The notes: a model not told the origin generated them from the letters alone. Shown: positions 27,770-36,990, counted from the stretch's first letter. The stretch: DNA of 64,000 nucleotides from Candidatus Nitrotoga sp. SPKER (GCA_003402285.1 QFXG01000028.1:295422-359421); one strand, 5' to 3'. Program-made: numbers and translations.

Positions 27770-27947
27770 TTCCCCTGCGGTGTTTGTCAGGCTCATAATT
27801 CTTTGGACCAATAAGCTTTGCTTAGGTCGTGACCCTTAATGTTACTGTTGTGCGCATCCCTTGCGGATGTACCTGATGTAACTGGGAATCGGCTCTCTTG
27901 AACTCAGGTTCAAGATGTTGGGTCAACGGCACAGGCGGGGGTCTTTA
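27770..27947 (+). ncRNA. ssrS: 6S RNA
   Basis: 6S RNA mimics an open promoter and sequesters sigma-70 RNA polymerase in stationary phase. The region right after zapA has the expected form. Its closing-stem arms are near TTCCCCTGCGG and GGCACAGGCGGGG. The 3' side carries the characteristic CTTGAACTCAGGTTCAAG hairpin and GTTGGGTCAACGGCA. A large internal bubble lies in between. Position after zapA is the conserved location. The usual downstream partner gene ygfA (5-formyl-THF cyclo-ligase) is absent here. Exact ends are estimates. Confidence 0.85.
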
Positions 27948-27952
27948 TTTTA

Positions 27953-27980
27953 AATGCGGCTTATGCCGCATTATTTTTTC
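27953..27980 (+). terminator. Intrinsic terminator after 6S RNA
   Basis: AATGCGGC-TTAT-GCCGCATT, a perfect 8-bp stem with a 4-base loop, followed by ATTTTTTC. Confidence 0.9.
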
Positions 27981-28338
27981 TTAGTATGCCCAAGCCTAGT
28001 GAGTTGTATGTAAACGTAACTTGACGGACTGCGGAGGATTCGTCACTCTCACTTAAAGATGAAAAATCTTCTACCGTCGGAAAGAGGAGTTACTTGCTAA
28101 ACAGCAATGATGCCCATGTGAGGTGGATAACTGAAGCGAGCCTAGGTAAATTTTGAGCCTGACGAATAAAACGCAAATAGATTTGACGTAGTAGGGCGAG
28201 TAGACGGAGTCTGTAGAGCTCAATGTACTGGACAGAACGCTACGACGTAGATTCGACAGGTGTAAGCAAGACCACACGTATTACCTAGGATATCTATCTT
28301 TTGCCCGATCAAAGCTTCAATCTTAATAATGGAATAAC
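27981..28338. other. Non-coding or decayed stretch between 6S RNA and EVE gene
   Basis: About 360 bases with no recognisable intact gene. On the minus strand roughly 28100-28245 reads as a coding-like frame (YRLRLLALLRQIYLRFIRQ, then a stop in LLFSK*). It has no start, an upstream stop, and no family I recognise, so it may be the tail of a lost gene. The locus normally holding ygfA is therefore empty or eroded. Confidence 0.45.
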
Positions 28339-28803
28339 GTGCGTTATTGGCTAATGAAATCTGAACCGAGCGACGTTAGCATCGATGACCTCGCTAATCT
28401 GCCCGACCAGACCGTGGCATGGTACGGTGTCCGTAATTATCAGGCACGTAACTTCATGCGCGATCAGATGCGCATAGGCGATGCGGTGCTTTTCTATCAT
28501 TCCAATTGTGCTGTACCAGGTATTGCAGGCATTGCGCGCGTTTCCAGTACCGCCTACCCCGATGCAACTCAGTTCAAGCGTAATAGTAAATATTTCGATC
28601 CCAAGGCTACGCAGGAAACGCCGCGATGGTTTAATGTCGATGTGCAATGGGTAAAGAAAATTGAACTCATTTCATTGGCAGAGCTGCGCCGCCATCCACA
28701 ATTGGAAAGTATGCGTGTTTTACAACGCGGCAATCGATTGTCCATCACCCCGGTTGATCCCACCGAGTGGCGGTTCATTCTGAAGCATCTGATACGCGAT
28801 TAA
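28339..28803 (+). CDS. EVE domain-containing protein
   Basis: A 154-residue single-domain protein of the EVE (PUA-like) fold, thought to bind modified bases in nucleic acids. Signature pieces are YWLMKSEPSDVSIDDL at the N-terminus, VAWYGVRNYQARNFMRDQM, and DAVLFYHSN. It starts at GTG 28339 with GGA upstream. It is widespread and uncharacterised in proteobacteria. The next gene, a TSUP permease, begins one base after its stop, so they are co-transcribed. Confidence 0.92.
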   Translation: MRYWLMKSEPSDVSIDDLANLPDQTVAWYGVRNYQARNFMRDQMRIGDAVLFYHSNCAVPGIAGIARVSSTAYPDATQFKRNSKYFDPKATQETPRWFNVDVQWVKKIELISLAELRRHPQLESMRVLQRGNRLSITPVDPTEWRFILKHLIRD

Positions 28804-28804
28804 T

Positions 28805-29623
28805 ATGGAATGGGCTTTCGCCTATCTCACTTTAGGGGCATTGGTCGGGCTGTTTAGTGGAATGTTCGGCATTGGCGGCGGAACCATTCTAGTACCCGTA
28901 TTACTGATACTGTTCAAGATGCAGCACTTCCCTGCCTCCTATATTATGCATTTAGCGCTCGGTACCTCTATGGCAACTATTCTGTTTACGTCCCTTGCCA
29001 GTATGCGCAAACACCACCAACATGGTGCGGTGAACTGGGGCGTGGTTCGTACCATAACTCCTGGCATTTTGTTCGGAACAGCGCTGGGTGCACTATGCGC
29101 CGCCGCTGTTTCGCCGCGTGGACTAGGAATATTTTTTGCTTTATTTGTATATTTTGCAGCAATTCAAATTTTGTTTGAATTGCGTCCGCAAGCCTCGCGT
29201 CAATTACCCGGTATGACCGGAATGACGCTGACGGGTATGTTCACCGGCTGGATCAGCAGCCTAGTATCTATCGGCGGTGGTACGGTTGTAGTCCCGTTTC
29301 TAATTTGGTGCAATATGCCAATACGCAGTGCAATTGGTACTTCTGCAGCGATCGGTTTTCCAGTCGCTATAGGTGGCACAGCAGGCTATATTGTTACTGG
29401 CTTTAGTACCCATACACTACCTTCTCCTAACCTGGGCTTTGTGTACCTTCCGTCGTTATTGTGGATTGTACTTGCCAGTGTCATTACCGCGCCGCTTGGC
29501 GCAAAGGCTGTACATCGTATGAAGATTGGGCTATTGCGCAAACTTTTTGCAATGTTGATGATGGTACTGGCGACACATTTGTTAATAAAATCTATTGGGA
29601 TAACTGTACCGGGTTTGTCATGA
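28805..29623 (+). CDS. TSUP (TauE/SafE) family permease
   Basis: A 272-residue inner-membrane protein with about eight hydrophobic segments in two repeated halves, each with the family glycine motif: GMFGIGGGTILVPVL near the N-terminus and SIGGGTVVVPFLIW in the middle. The family exports or imports sulfur-containing or small organic anions such as sulfite and sulfoacetate. The substrate here is unknown. It lies directly behind the EVE-domain gene. Confidence 0.88.
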   Translation: MEWAFAYLTLGALVGLFSGMFGIGGGTILVPVLLILFKMQHFPASYIMHLALGTSMATILFTSLASMRKHHQHGAVNWGVVRTITPGILFGTALGALCAAAVSPRGLGIFFALFVYFAAIQILFELRPQASRQLPGMTGMTLTGMFTGWISSLVSIGGGTVVVPFLIWCNMPIRSAIGTSAAIGFPVAIGGTAGYIVTGFSTHTLPSPNLGFVYLPSLLWIVLASVITAPLGAKAVHRMKIGLLRKLFAMLMMVLATHLLIKSIGITVPGLS

Positions 29624-29860
29624 TTGGAATTTTTGGTTTTTGAGAACGCACAAACTGGACTGGCTGGATTGCTATTTTGAACAAATGATTGAACTATCTT
29701 TCATCTTTCAACCAGTTTGATATTGATTACATTGCTTGGTGTGGCGCGCATAACATAAAATCTCTGCGGCAGGATACAGGGATTAGACATAGTTTGTCAC
29801 GGTAGCCTGTATTTTAGACGATGGATTGTTTTAGGCTTTTGAATTAACAGAGACGACGAG

Positions 29861-30691
29861 ATGAGACTAAAGTTCACCAAAATGCACGGAGCGGGCAATG
29901 ATTTCGTAGTTCTCAATGGGCTGCGCCAGCGCATTCAGCTTACATCGGAGCAGCTGCGTCTGTTAGCCGATCGGCACTTTGGCGTAGGCTGTGATCAAAT
30001 CCTGTTAGTGGAAACTGCTCAGCATCCCGATGCAGATTTTCGTTACCGTATCTTCAATGCAGATGGTGGTGAGGTGGAACAATGCGGCAATGGCGCGCGC
30101 TGCTTTATGCGCTTTGTACACGATCATAAACTGACACATAAGCGTGAGATCGTGGTAGAAACAAAAAACGGCTTGATTACCCCGCGCCTTGAGGACAATG
30201 GTCAAGTTACAGTAAACATGGGCGCCCCGATTTTTGAGGCTGCGCGTATTCCGTTTCTTGGTAGTGATGATGCTGTTATCCAAACGTTAGAAGTAGCGGG
30301 CGAGGCAATACAGATTACGACACTATCGATGGGTAATCCACATGCAGTACAGGTGGTAACTGATGTAGAACATGCGCCAGTCGTCATACAGGGAGCGCTT
30401 ATTGAACAACACCCACGTTTTTCACAACGAGTGAATGCAGGCTTTATGCAGATAGTAGATCATAAGCACATCAAATTACGCGTGTATGAACGTGGCGTGG
30501 GTGAAACCTTGTCTTGTGGCACTGGCGCATGCGCCGCAGCGGTAACCGGCATCCGTCGCGGTCTGTTGGACGCGCGTGTAAATGTTGCTACGCGCGGCGG
30601 GGTGCTGAACATAACTTGGGGCGGAAATGATACACCGGTATTTATGACTGGCCCCGCGCTTGCGGTATTTGAAGGCGAAATAACTTTATAA
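29861..30691 (+). CDS. dapF: Diaminopimelate epimerase
   Basis: Interconverts LL- and meso-diaminopimelate for lysine and peptidoglycan synthesis. It has 276 residues with the two catalytic cysteines C75 ([10 protein letters not shown]) and C219 ([11 protein letters not shown]) and the N-terminal [14 protein letters not shown]. It heads the conserved order dapF-DUF484-xerC. A 237-bp gap upstream has no recognisable gene. Confidence 0.97.
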   Translation: MRLKFTKMHGAGNDFVVLNGLRQRIQLTSEQLRLLADRHFGVGCDQILLVETAQHPDADFRYRIFNADGGEVEQCGNGARCFMRFVHDHKLTHKREIVVETKNGLITPRLEDNGQVTVNMGAPIFEAARIPFLGSDDAVIQTLEVAGEAIQITTLSMGNPHAVQVVTDVEHAPVVIQGALIEQHPRFSQRVNAGFMQIVDHKHIKLRVYERGVGETLSCGTGACAAAVTGIRRGLLDARVNVATRGGVLNITWGGNDTPVFMTGPALAVFEGEITL

Positions 30692-30700
30692 GAGGACGAC

Positions 30701-31321
30701 ATGAAATCCGCAGACATCGCACTATATTTACAAAATAATCCACAGTTCTTTGAAGATCATGCTGATATGTTAGCGGAAGTCACTATTCCCCATCCATACA
30801 GCGGACGCACCATTTCATTAAGTGAGCGGCAGTTAGTGACACTGCGTGAACAAAACAAAAACCTGGAAAAAAAACTGCACGAAATGATAATGTTTGCTCA
30901 GAACAACGACTCATTACAGCAAAAAGTACATCAATTCACCCTTGCGTTATTTGGCATGCATGACCTGATGAGTTTGCAGAATGTCATTACACAGAATTTG
31001 CGTGAAATTTTTGCCGTACCACATGTTGTACTGCACATCTGGAAAGGATTACCGCCTAGTCTGGAAGTGCTTGCCTTTGTGGATCAGCAACTACAACCCG
31101 TCTGTGTTCATCACGCTCTTCATGACACTTTGGCCTGGTTTGGCGAAAGCGCGATTCATTTGCATTCGTTTGCTTACTTACCGCTGCGGGTGAATGAGCA
31201 ATCCATCGGTCTATTAGTATTAGCAAGCGAAGATGCACAGCGCTTCTATCCCGGCATGGGTACTTTGTTTTTACGGCGTATTGCGGAAACTGTAAGCAAC
31301 GCACTGCGCTCCTCATTATAA
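30701..31321 (+). CDS. DUF484 family protein
   Basis: A 206-residue GAF-like protein of the DUF484 family, always found next to xerC and dapF in proteobacteria. It opens with the family hallmark VALYLQNNPQFFEDHADMLAEV-like stretch (ALYLQNNPQFFEDHADML) and PHPYSGRTISLSERQLVTLR, then a coiled segment and a GAF-type C-terminal half. Function unknown. Context suggests a link to chromosome-dimer resolution, but nothing in the sequence proves it. Confidence 0.9.
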   Translation: MKSADIALYLQNNPQFFEDHADMLAEVTIPHPYSGRTISLSERQLVTLREQNKNLEKKLHEMIMFAQNNDSLQQKVHQFTLALFGMHDLMSLQNVITQNLREIFAVPHVVLHIWKGLPPSLEVLAFVDQQLQPVCVHHALHDTLAWFGESAIHLHSFAYLPLRVNEQSIGLLVLASEDAQRFYPGMGTLFLRRIAETVSNALRSSL

Positions 31322-31325
31322 AGCG

Positions 31326-32246
31326 ATGATAGACAGCGCCGCGCAGGCTACCACGTCCAACCAAGTTGCACTGCACGGATTCCTCGATTATCTGTGTAAC
31401 GAGCGCCGTTACTCCCCTCTTACTGCGGAAAACTATTCCCGCGATATTTATCGTTTGTTTAAGCTTGCGGGTGATACGCCATTAAACGAGCTCAAAAACC
31501 ATCAAATTCGCCGTTTCGTAGCACAATTACATGGTAGCGGTTTGGGTGGCAAAAGTTTGGCGCGCATGTTGTCGGCATGGCGAGGTTTTTATTTTTATTT
31601 AATACGCGACCACCGGTTTAAAGTTAATCCGTGCATCGGGCTGCGTGCGCCTAAATCGGCGCGCAATCTGCCGCATGCACTTTCCCCGGACGAAGCTGTG
31701 CGCATGGTGGAATTACCCACAGAAGACGACATTCTGGCAGTGCGCGACAAAGCGATGTATGAGTTATTTTATTCTTCCGGCCTGCGCTTGGCAGAGTTGG
31801 TTAATCTGGATCCTGTTGCGCTTGATTTTACAGATGCAGCTGTACGCGTTATAGGTAAAGGCGCCAAGACCCGTATCGTACCTTTGGGCCGTTATGCGAT
31901 CTCTGCGTTGCAAGCTTGGCTGGCACTGCGCGGACAGTTAGCCAAACAAGATGAAACGGCATTGTTTGTTAGTCGCAATGGTCGCCGCATTGGTCCGCGT
32001 GCGGTGCAGTTACGCATGTCAGGCTGGGGCATCAAACAGGGCATCACCAGCGGTGTCCACCCACACTTGTTGCGTCATTCGTTCGCCTCACACGTGCTGC
32101 AATCCAGCGGAGATTTACGGGCAGTGCAAGAAATGCTCGGTCATACCAGCATTTCTACTACGCAGGTATACACTCATCTTGATTTTCAATACCTCAGTAA
32201 AATTTACGATGCCGCGCATCCGCGGGCCAAAAAGAAAACCTTATGA
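31326..32246 (+). CDS. xerC: Tyrosine recombinase XerC
   Basis: Site-specific recombinase that with XerD resolves chromosome dimers at dif. It has 306 residues with a SAM-like core-binding N-domain (about 15-100) and the complete catalytic set R154, K178, H247, R250, H273 and nucleophile Y282 (THLD after it). The family length and location after dapF-DUF484 argue for XerC over a phage integrase. It overlaps the next gene in ATGA. Confidence 0.95.
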   Translation: MIDSAAQATTSNQVALHGFLDYLCNERRYSPLTAENYSRDIYRLFKLAGDTPLNELKNHQIRRFVAQLHGSGLGGKSLARMLSAWRGFYFYLIRDHRFKVNPCIGLRAPKSARNLPHALSPDEAVRMVELPTEDDILAVRDKAMYELFYSSGLRLAELVNLDPVALDFTDAAVRVIGKGAKTRIVPLGRYAISALQAWLALRGQLAKQDETALFVSRNGRRIGPRAVQLRMSGWGIKQGITSGVHPHLLRHSFASHVLQSSGDLRAVQEMLGHTSISTTQVYTHLDFQYLSKIYDAAHPRAKKKTL

Positions 32247-33430
32247 ATACAATTATTCTTAAGGCGGGGAGGGAAAAGTCCCTTTTACGTCGTCACCCCT
32301 GGATATTCTCGGGGGCGATTAAGCGGGTGGAAGGCTCGCCTGCTGATGGTGACACAGTACAGATATACTCAACACAAAGCACTTTTCTTGCCCATGCTGC
32401 GTACAACGCACATTCACAAATTGCTGCGCGAGTATGGTCATGGCACGCAGAACAAAACATTAATGCAGATTTTTTTCGCACGAAAATTACCCAAGCACTA
32501 ACATTGCGCAAAGATCTTAAATTGGCGCAACACAGCACTGGCCTACGTCTGATTCATGGTGAATCGGATGGGCTGCCCGGCCTGGTAGTAGATCAATATG
32601 GCGATGTGCTGGTTATGCAGATTGGCAGTGCGGGAGCGGAGCGCTGGCGCGATACTTGTGCCGACATATTGCAAGAGATGTGTAATCCGGTTTGCATTTA
32701 TGAGCGTTCTGATTCTGACTCGCGTGCATTAGAAGGTTTGCCGGAACGTAATAATGTACTACGTGGCCACTTATCCGAATCGTTAACCATTGTTGAACAC
32801 AAGTTGCACTTTGCCGTGGATGTAGCACACGGGCAGAAGACAGGTTTTTATCTCGACCAGCGTGACAATCGCGAATTGATTGGAACCTTGGCGCAAGACA
32901 AGGATGTTCTGAATTGTTTTTGCTACAGTGGCGGTTTTTCCCTGTATGCACTGCGCGGCGGCGCGAAATCAGTGCTATCAATTGATTCTTCGAATGAAGC
33001 GCTGCAACTGGCACAGCGCAATGTGAAGCGTAATGGACTGGATGCCAGCCTTGCTGAATGGCAATGTGCCGATGCGTTCCAGACACTGCGCAAGCTGCGT
33101 GATCAGAATCACAAATTTGACCTGATCATTCTTGATCCACCTAAATTTGCGCCTACCGCAGCCTTCGCCGAAAAAGCCGCGCGTGGCTACAAGGATATTA
33201 ACCTGTTAGGCTTCAAGCTGCTTAGACCGGGAGGGATGCTTGCCACCTATTCATGTTCCAGCGGCATAAACGATGACCTGTTCCAGAAAATTATTGCCAG
33301 TGCCGCCTTGGACGCCGGAGTGACTGCGCACATTATACGTAAACTGCACGCTGCGCCGGACCATCCGATATTATTGAATTTCCCGGAAGGCGCATATCTC
33401 AAGGGACTGGTATTGCGCGTGGCAGGTTAA
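32243..33430 (+). CDS. 23S rRNA (cytosine-C5) methyltransferase, RlmI type
   Basis: A 395-residue class I SAM-dependent methyltransferase with an N-terminal PUA domain (about 1-80; RRHPWIFSGAIKRVEG) and a C-terminal Rossmann domain. Motifs: KTGFYLDQRDNR, NCFCYSGGFSLYALRGGAKSV-type SAM loop, LDPPKFAPT and the catalytic cysteine in TYSCSSGI. RlmI methylates C1962 of 23S rRNA in E. coli. The equivalent role here is inferred. Confidence 0.9.
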   Translation: MNTIILKAGREKSLLRRHPWIFSGAIKRVEGSPADGDTVQIYSTQSTFLAHAAYNAHSQIAARVWSWHAEQNINADFFRTKITQALTLRKDLKLAQHSTGLRLIHGESDGLPGLVVDQYGDVLVMQIGSAGAERWRDTCADILQEMCNPVCIYERSDSDSRALEGLPERNNVLRGHLSESLTIVEHKLHFAVDVAHGQKTGFYLDQRDNRELIGTLAQDKDVLNCFCYSGGFSLYALRGGAKSVLSIDSSNEALQLAQRNVKRNGLDASLAEWQCADAFQTLRKLRDQNHKFDLIILDPPKFAPTAAFAEKAARGYKDINLLGFKLLRPGGMLATYSCSSGINDDLFQKIIASAALDAGVTAHIIRKLHAAPDHPILLNFPEGAYLKGLVLRVAG

Positions 33431-33548
33431 ATCGAGTTTAAGTGAGAAGTTGAAAAGAGATTATTCAACGAAGAGCTAATGCCATGCAAAAAATAGTGAA
33501 GCTGGAGCGTTAAATTTGATTTATCCCGTTTATTAAGTGCACTCTTGA

Positions 33549-33818
33549 TTATTTCTTCATAGATAGCCAGTTTGAAATCATCTTGGCAATTACTATTGCA
33601 TCGGGCGTAACAGTGGGACGCCCCGCCGCAAGGGAGGGCAAGGGTAGCTGACGACGATCCCCTATATAGAAACCAAGAGCGGTTTCTAGTGCCTCACTGG
33701 CATACTGTAGTACTTCGTCCTTATCGTCCCCTTGGGTAATAGCTTCCGGTACATCGGGAAAAGTTACGACAAATCCGCCATCTTTGGCAGGTATCAAATC
33801 TACTGGATATTCAAACAT
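33549..33818 (-). CDS. hicB: HicB antitoxin
   Basis: An 89-residue antitoxin with the HicB partial RNase H-like fold, here MFEYPVDLIPAKDGGFVVTF and PDVPEAITQGDDKDEVL. The C-terminal part (PTVTPDAIVIAKMISNWLS) probably holds the DNA-binding element. It is translated from an ATG with AGGGGA six bases upstream. The gene follows hicA by 10 bases on the same strand. It neutralises HicA and presumably represses the operon. Confidence 0.9.
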   Translation of the reverse strand: MFEYPVDLIPAKDGGFVVTFPDVPEAITQGDDKDEVLQYASEALETALGFYIGDRRQLPLPSLAAGRPTVTPDAIVIAKMISNWLSMKK

Positions 33819-33828
33819 CGCAAATCCC

Positions 33829-34005
33829 CTAATTCAACCCTAGCCGTTTTTTAATGTACTCAACAGTATCCATTTTCAGTTCCGTGTCATGCATCGGCAG
33901 AACGGATTGACGGCCATTAAGAAATACTCTGAAGTGAGTTCCCTGACCCGGCTGAAATGTAGCGCCTTGCTTAGCAAGCCATTGTTTAAATTCAGTGCTA
34001 TTCAT
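33829..34005 (-). CDS. hicA: HicA mRNA-interferase toxin (58 residues)
   Basis: Reading the minus strand from ATG 34005 gives a 58-residue protein beginning MNSTEFKQWLAKQGATFQPG and containing the catalytic GTHFRV (H24) and the C-terminal MDTVEYIKKRLGLN. This is the HicA double-stranded RNA-binding-like toxin that cleaves mRNA. It is the classic order hicA then hicB. No usable Shine-Dalgarno precedes the ATG, but a promoter ends six bases before it, so the message is probably leaderless. At this size it is below many gene-calling cutoffs. Confidence 0.9.
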   Translation of the reverse strand: MNSTEFKQWLAKQGATFQPGQGTHFRVFLNGRQSVLPMHDTELKMDTVEYIKKRLGLN

Positions 34006-34011
34006 CCTTTT

Positions 34012-34040
34012 AATTTAACAGAAATACTCTTGGTGGTCAA
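34012..34040 (-). promoter_or_regulatory. hicAB promoter, predicted leaderless
   Basis: On the minus strand TTGACC (34040-34035), 17-bp spacer, TAAATT (34017-34012). The -10 ends six bases before the hicA start codon. Confidence 0.6.
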
Positions 34041-34078
34041 ACTCTGACAGCCCGCGAGATAGTAAACTGTGTCAGAGT
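34041..34078. repeat. Inverted repeat flanking the hicAB promoter, possible operator
   Basis: ACTCTGACA (34041-34049) and its exact complement TGTCAGAGT (34070-34078), 20 bases apart. The near arm abuts the -35 box of the hicAB promoter, a position suited to a HicB or HicA-HicB binding site. It could also be a two-way hairpin. Confidence 0.45.
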
Positions 34079-34216
34079 ATCTGGGGTAGTTGCGCTTATT
34101 TTTCAATAAGTATTTTGTGCGGATAAATCCAGACAGACCAAATCGCAGGAAAAACTGGATTTGATTTATGATGCATCATTAAGAGTCCATATTTGGCATT
34201 TGAATTATAGACGCCC

Positions 34217-35497
34217 ATGAATAAATATAGAGCCCTCCTGCCGCAAACCAGTTTATTCTGGAAAAAACTGGGGCCCGGTTTAATAACGGGGGCTGCGGAT
34301 GATGACCCCAGCGGCATTGCCACCTATTCACAAGCTGGAGCAGGGTTCGGCTATGCAATGCTGTGGACGACATTTTTAACTTTTCCTCTTATGGTTGGCA
34401 TCCAGATGGTAAGTGCCCGGATTGGCCGGGTGACTGGGCATGGCCTGGCCGCCAATATTCGGCTACATTATTCTCCGACGTTGCTTTATGTGCTCGTTGC
34501 GCTGCTTCTGACTGCAAATACAATTAACATCGCTGCAGATATTGGTGCAATGGCTGCAGCACTTAAACTTCTCATTGGTGGACCTGCTCACTGGTATGCA
34601 ATAATCTTCGCCATGGTATCGTTGGTGCTGCAAATATTCATACCTTTCCCACGTTATGCCCCTATCCTCAAAGTACTAACATTATCGCTCTTTACTTATG
34701 TAGTCACGGTGTTCGTCGTCAATGTACCGTGGGGTGAGGTGCTTTATCGCACAATCATGCCGTCCATATCATTTAAAGCAGATTACGCCATGGCGGTGGT
34801 TGCCGTATTTGGCACCACTATCAGCCCGTATTTATTTTTCTGGCAAACCTCTCAGGAAGTTGAGGAACTACAAGCAACTAAAGGGGAGGCACCGCTTAAA
34901 GTGGCGCCAGAACAAGCCAACAGTCACCTGCAGCGTATTAAGATCGACACTTTTATCGGAATGGGGTTTTCCAACCTGATCGCTTTTTTTATTATATTGA
35001 CGGCAGCGGTGACGTTGCACGTGCACGGCATTACAGATATTCAAACTTCTGCACAGGCAGCGGAGGCTTTGCGCCCTTTAGGGGGTGAATTTGCGTTTCT
35101 ATTATTTACCGCCGGAATTGTAGGTACGGGATTGCTCGCTGTGCCTGTTCTAGCAGGTTCAGCTGCGTATGCCATAGCAGAATCATTTGATTGGCGCATC
35201 GGTTTAGGCCGCAAGCCCATGGAGGCACGAGGGTTTTATATGATTTTGATCATTGCGACTCTCTTGGGCGTAGCGCTTAACTTTACTCCCATTGATCCTA
35301 TCAAGGCACTATTCTGGAGCGCCGTCATCAATGGCGTTATTGCGGTGCCCATCATGGTAGTGATAATGTTAATGGCGGCAAGATCGGAGGTCATGGGACA
35401 ATTTGTGATCACGCCTGGACTTCGAATTACCGGGTGGGTAGCAACGACCGTGATGGCATTCGCAGTGCTTGCCATGGCGGTGACGTGGTTGAGATAA
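34217..35497 (+). CDS. Nramp-family-like metal transporter with non-canonical motif
   Basis: A 426-residue inner-membrane protein with about eleven hydrophobic segments, recognisable as Nramp superfamily by the N-terminal GPGLITGAADDDPSGIATYS and overall layout. Canonical Mn/Fe Nramps use DPGN in helix 1 and MPH in helix 6. Here the sites are DDDPSG (28-33) and a GTTISPYLFFWQ stretch, so the ion specificity may differ. Relatives with this motif are usually called Nramp-type divalent metal transporters without proven substrate. A MOSC gene follows 59 bases later. Confidence 0.85.
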   Translation: MNKYRALLPQTSLFWKKLGPGLITGAADDDPSGIATYSQAGAGFGYAMLWTTFLTFPLMVGIQMVSARIGRVTGHGLAANIRLHYSPTLLYVLVALLLTANTINIAADIGAMAAALKLLIGGPAHWYAIIFAMVSLVLQIFIPFPRYAPILKVLTLSLFTYVVTVFVVNVPWGEVLYRTIMPSISFKADYAMAVVAVFGTTISPYLFFWQTSQEVEELQATKGEAPLKVAPEQANSHLQRIKIDTFIGMGFSNLIAFFIILTAAVTLHVHGITDIQTSAQAAEALRPLGGEFAFLLFTAGIVGTGLLAVPVLAGSAAYAIAESFDWRIGLGRKPMEARGFYMILIIATLLGVALNFTPIDPIKALFWSAVINGVIAVPIMVVIMLMAARSEVMGQFVITPGLRITGWVATTVMAFAVLAMAVTWLR

Positions 35498-35556
35498 CGC
35501 TGAATGATTGCGATAAGCCGAGTTCGACTATTAATTTTTATACAAGGATATTCTCA

Positions 35557-36267
35557 ATGAATAATACAGGCACAAAACTCCTCTCCCTTCAGATTGGCCT
35601 GCCTAAAATACTGGGGACACCAAATGCCTCAGATACGATGGATCAAGAATGGACGACCGGCTTTTTCAAGCAATCGGTATCTAGTCCAATTTGGGCGGGA
35701 AAAACTAACTTGACTGGCGACGGGCAAGCCGATCTTCGCGTCCATGGTGGACCCGATAAAGCGATTAACGCATATCCTTTCGAACACTATGCATTTTGGC
35801 TCGCCGACCTTGATTATAAAGAGCTGCCCAATGGTGCGTTCGGAGAAAACTTTACCGTGACAGGATTACTGGAAACGGAAATTTGCATCGGCGATATTTT
35901 TGAGATTGGTGACGCATTGATACAGATTTCTCAACCTCGCCAGCCGTGCTGGAAGCTTGCCCGCCGATGGAGGGTCCAGGACTTAGTGGCGCGAGTCGTG
36001 CGTACGGGCAAGACAGGCTGGTATTTCCGTGTTCTGCGCGAAGGAAACGTTCAAGCCGGAGCGGCACTGGTATTGGTGGAACGCCCTTATCCTGAATGGA
36101 CTATCGCGATCGCGAACAGCATCATGCTGCATCGCAAGGATAACTCTGTGGCTGCACATGCGTTGGCCGATTGTCCGGCGCTCTCCGGCAGTTGGAAGGC
36201 AACCTTGTCGCGAACGACTACTTCTACTGAAATTGCAGCCGATACTTCAGCGCGTCATTTTCAATGA
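35557..36267 (+). CDS. MOSC domain protein, YiiM-like
   Basis: A 236-residue protein with a MOSC domain (about 25-155) and a C-terminal helical extension typical of YiiM. Key residues: VHGGPDKAINAYPFEHY (64-80), FGENFTVTGL and the conserved cysteine C131 in QPRQPCWKLARRW. MOSC proteins handle molybdenum-cofactor sulfur or hydroxylamine-type substrates. YiiM relatives reduce N-hydroxylated compounds. The start at 35557 is chosen because AAGGA lies 9 bases upstream. An in-frame start at 35434 would overlap the transporter gene. Confidence 0.88.
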   Translation: MNNTGTKLLSLQIGLPKILGTPNASDTMDQEWTTGFFKQSVSSPIWAGKTNLTGDGQADLRVHGGPDKAINAYPFEHYAFWLADLDYKELPNGAFGENFTVTGLLETEICIGDIFEIGDALIQISQPRQPCWKLARRWRVQDLVARVVRTGKTGWYFRVLREGNVQAGAALVLVERPYPEWTIAIANSIMLHRKDNSVAAHALADCPALSGSWKATLSRTTTSTEIAADTSARHFQ

Positions 36268-36437
36268 ATGTTTAGTCCATATAGCCGAACGAACTAAATA
36301 AAAAGTCGGTCATAGCACAATAGATGGACAGATTCTGTTCACTTACACCGCGTCCAGTGGAACATGGGCCAAATTATGGCAAACAGGAAGGGAGCGGGAG
36401 GGCGGGGATTTCATGTACAACCATATTTCCCCGTCCT

Positions 36438-36454
36438 GGTTGATTATTTCAACC
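36438..36454. terminator. Hairpin between MOSC gene and tpx (convergent)
   Basis: GGTTGA-TTATT-TCAACC, a perfect 6-bp stem with 5-base loop, between two converging genes. An overlapping GGCGGGGA/TTCCCCGTCC pair (about 36401-36436) can form a second larger stem. No long T-tract, so it is a weak call. Confidence 0.4.
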
Positions 36455-36462
36455 TGTTGTAT

Positions 36463-36990
36463 TTAGTGCTGCGTTAGTGTATCTAATGCTGCTTGGTAGT
36501 TAGGTTCATGCGTGATGTCATCCACTAATTCTGCGTGCAATACGTGGTTATTTTCATCCAGTACCAGCACAGCGCGTGCGGTTACGCCACGTAATATAGA
36601 ATCAGCAATCTTTACGCCATAATTCCGCATAAAATCTCGTCCGCGCATCAAAGACAGTGTAGTGACATTGTCCAATCCTTCCGCCACGCAAAAGCGACTC
36701 ATAGCAAAGGGTAAGTCAGCGGAAATCACCAGCACCACTGTGTTGTCGAGCTTGCCTGCCGCTTCGTTAAATTTGCGCGTAGAAGTGGCGCATACGGCAG
36801 TATCTAAACTAGGCACAATGTTAAGAACTTTGCGTTTGCCAGCAAAGTCTTTTAATGCGACATCTTTCAGGTCTTTGTCCACCAGCGTGAATTCAGGGGC
36901 AATTTGACCAATAGTTGGAAAAGTGCCGAACAATGTGATGGGCGTGCCGTTCAAGGTGACAGCAGTGCTAGTCGAAGTTTCATTAGCCAT
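36463..36990 (-). CDS. tpx: Thiol peroxidase
   Basis: Atypical two-cysteine peroxiredoxin of 175 residues that reduces hydrogen and alkyl peroxides using thioredoxin. Peroxidatic C67 is in [14 protein letters not shown] and resolving C101 in SRFCVAEGL, with the normal spacing. It begins 26 bases after the gcvP stop on the same strand with no terminator visible between them, so it probably also receives transcription from the gcv operon. Confidence 0.95.
   Translation of the reverse strand: MANETSTSTAVTLNGTPITLFGTFPTIGQIAPEFTLVDKDLKDVALKDFAGKRKVLNIVPSLDTAVCATSTRKFNEAAGKLDNTVVLVISADLPFAMSRFCVAEGLDNVTTLSLMRGRDFMRNYGVKIADSILRGVTARAVLVLDENNHVLHAELVDDITHEPNYQAALDTLTQH

Noticed and set aside
28071-28277. 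68-codon minus-strand frame in the post-6S gap
   Set aside because: Another frame of a possible gene remnant; not a plausible protein in itself.
35434-35556. Upstream start for the MOSC protein
   Set aside because: It overlaps the transporter gene in another frame. AAGGA lies just before ATG 35557.
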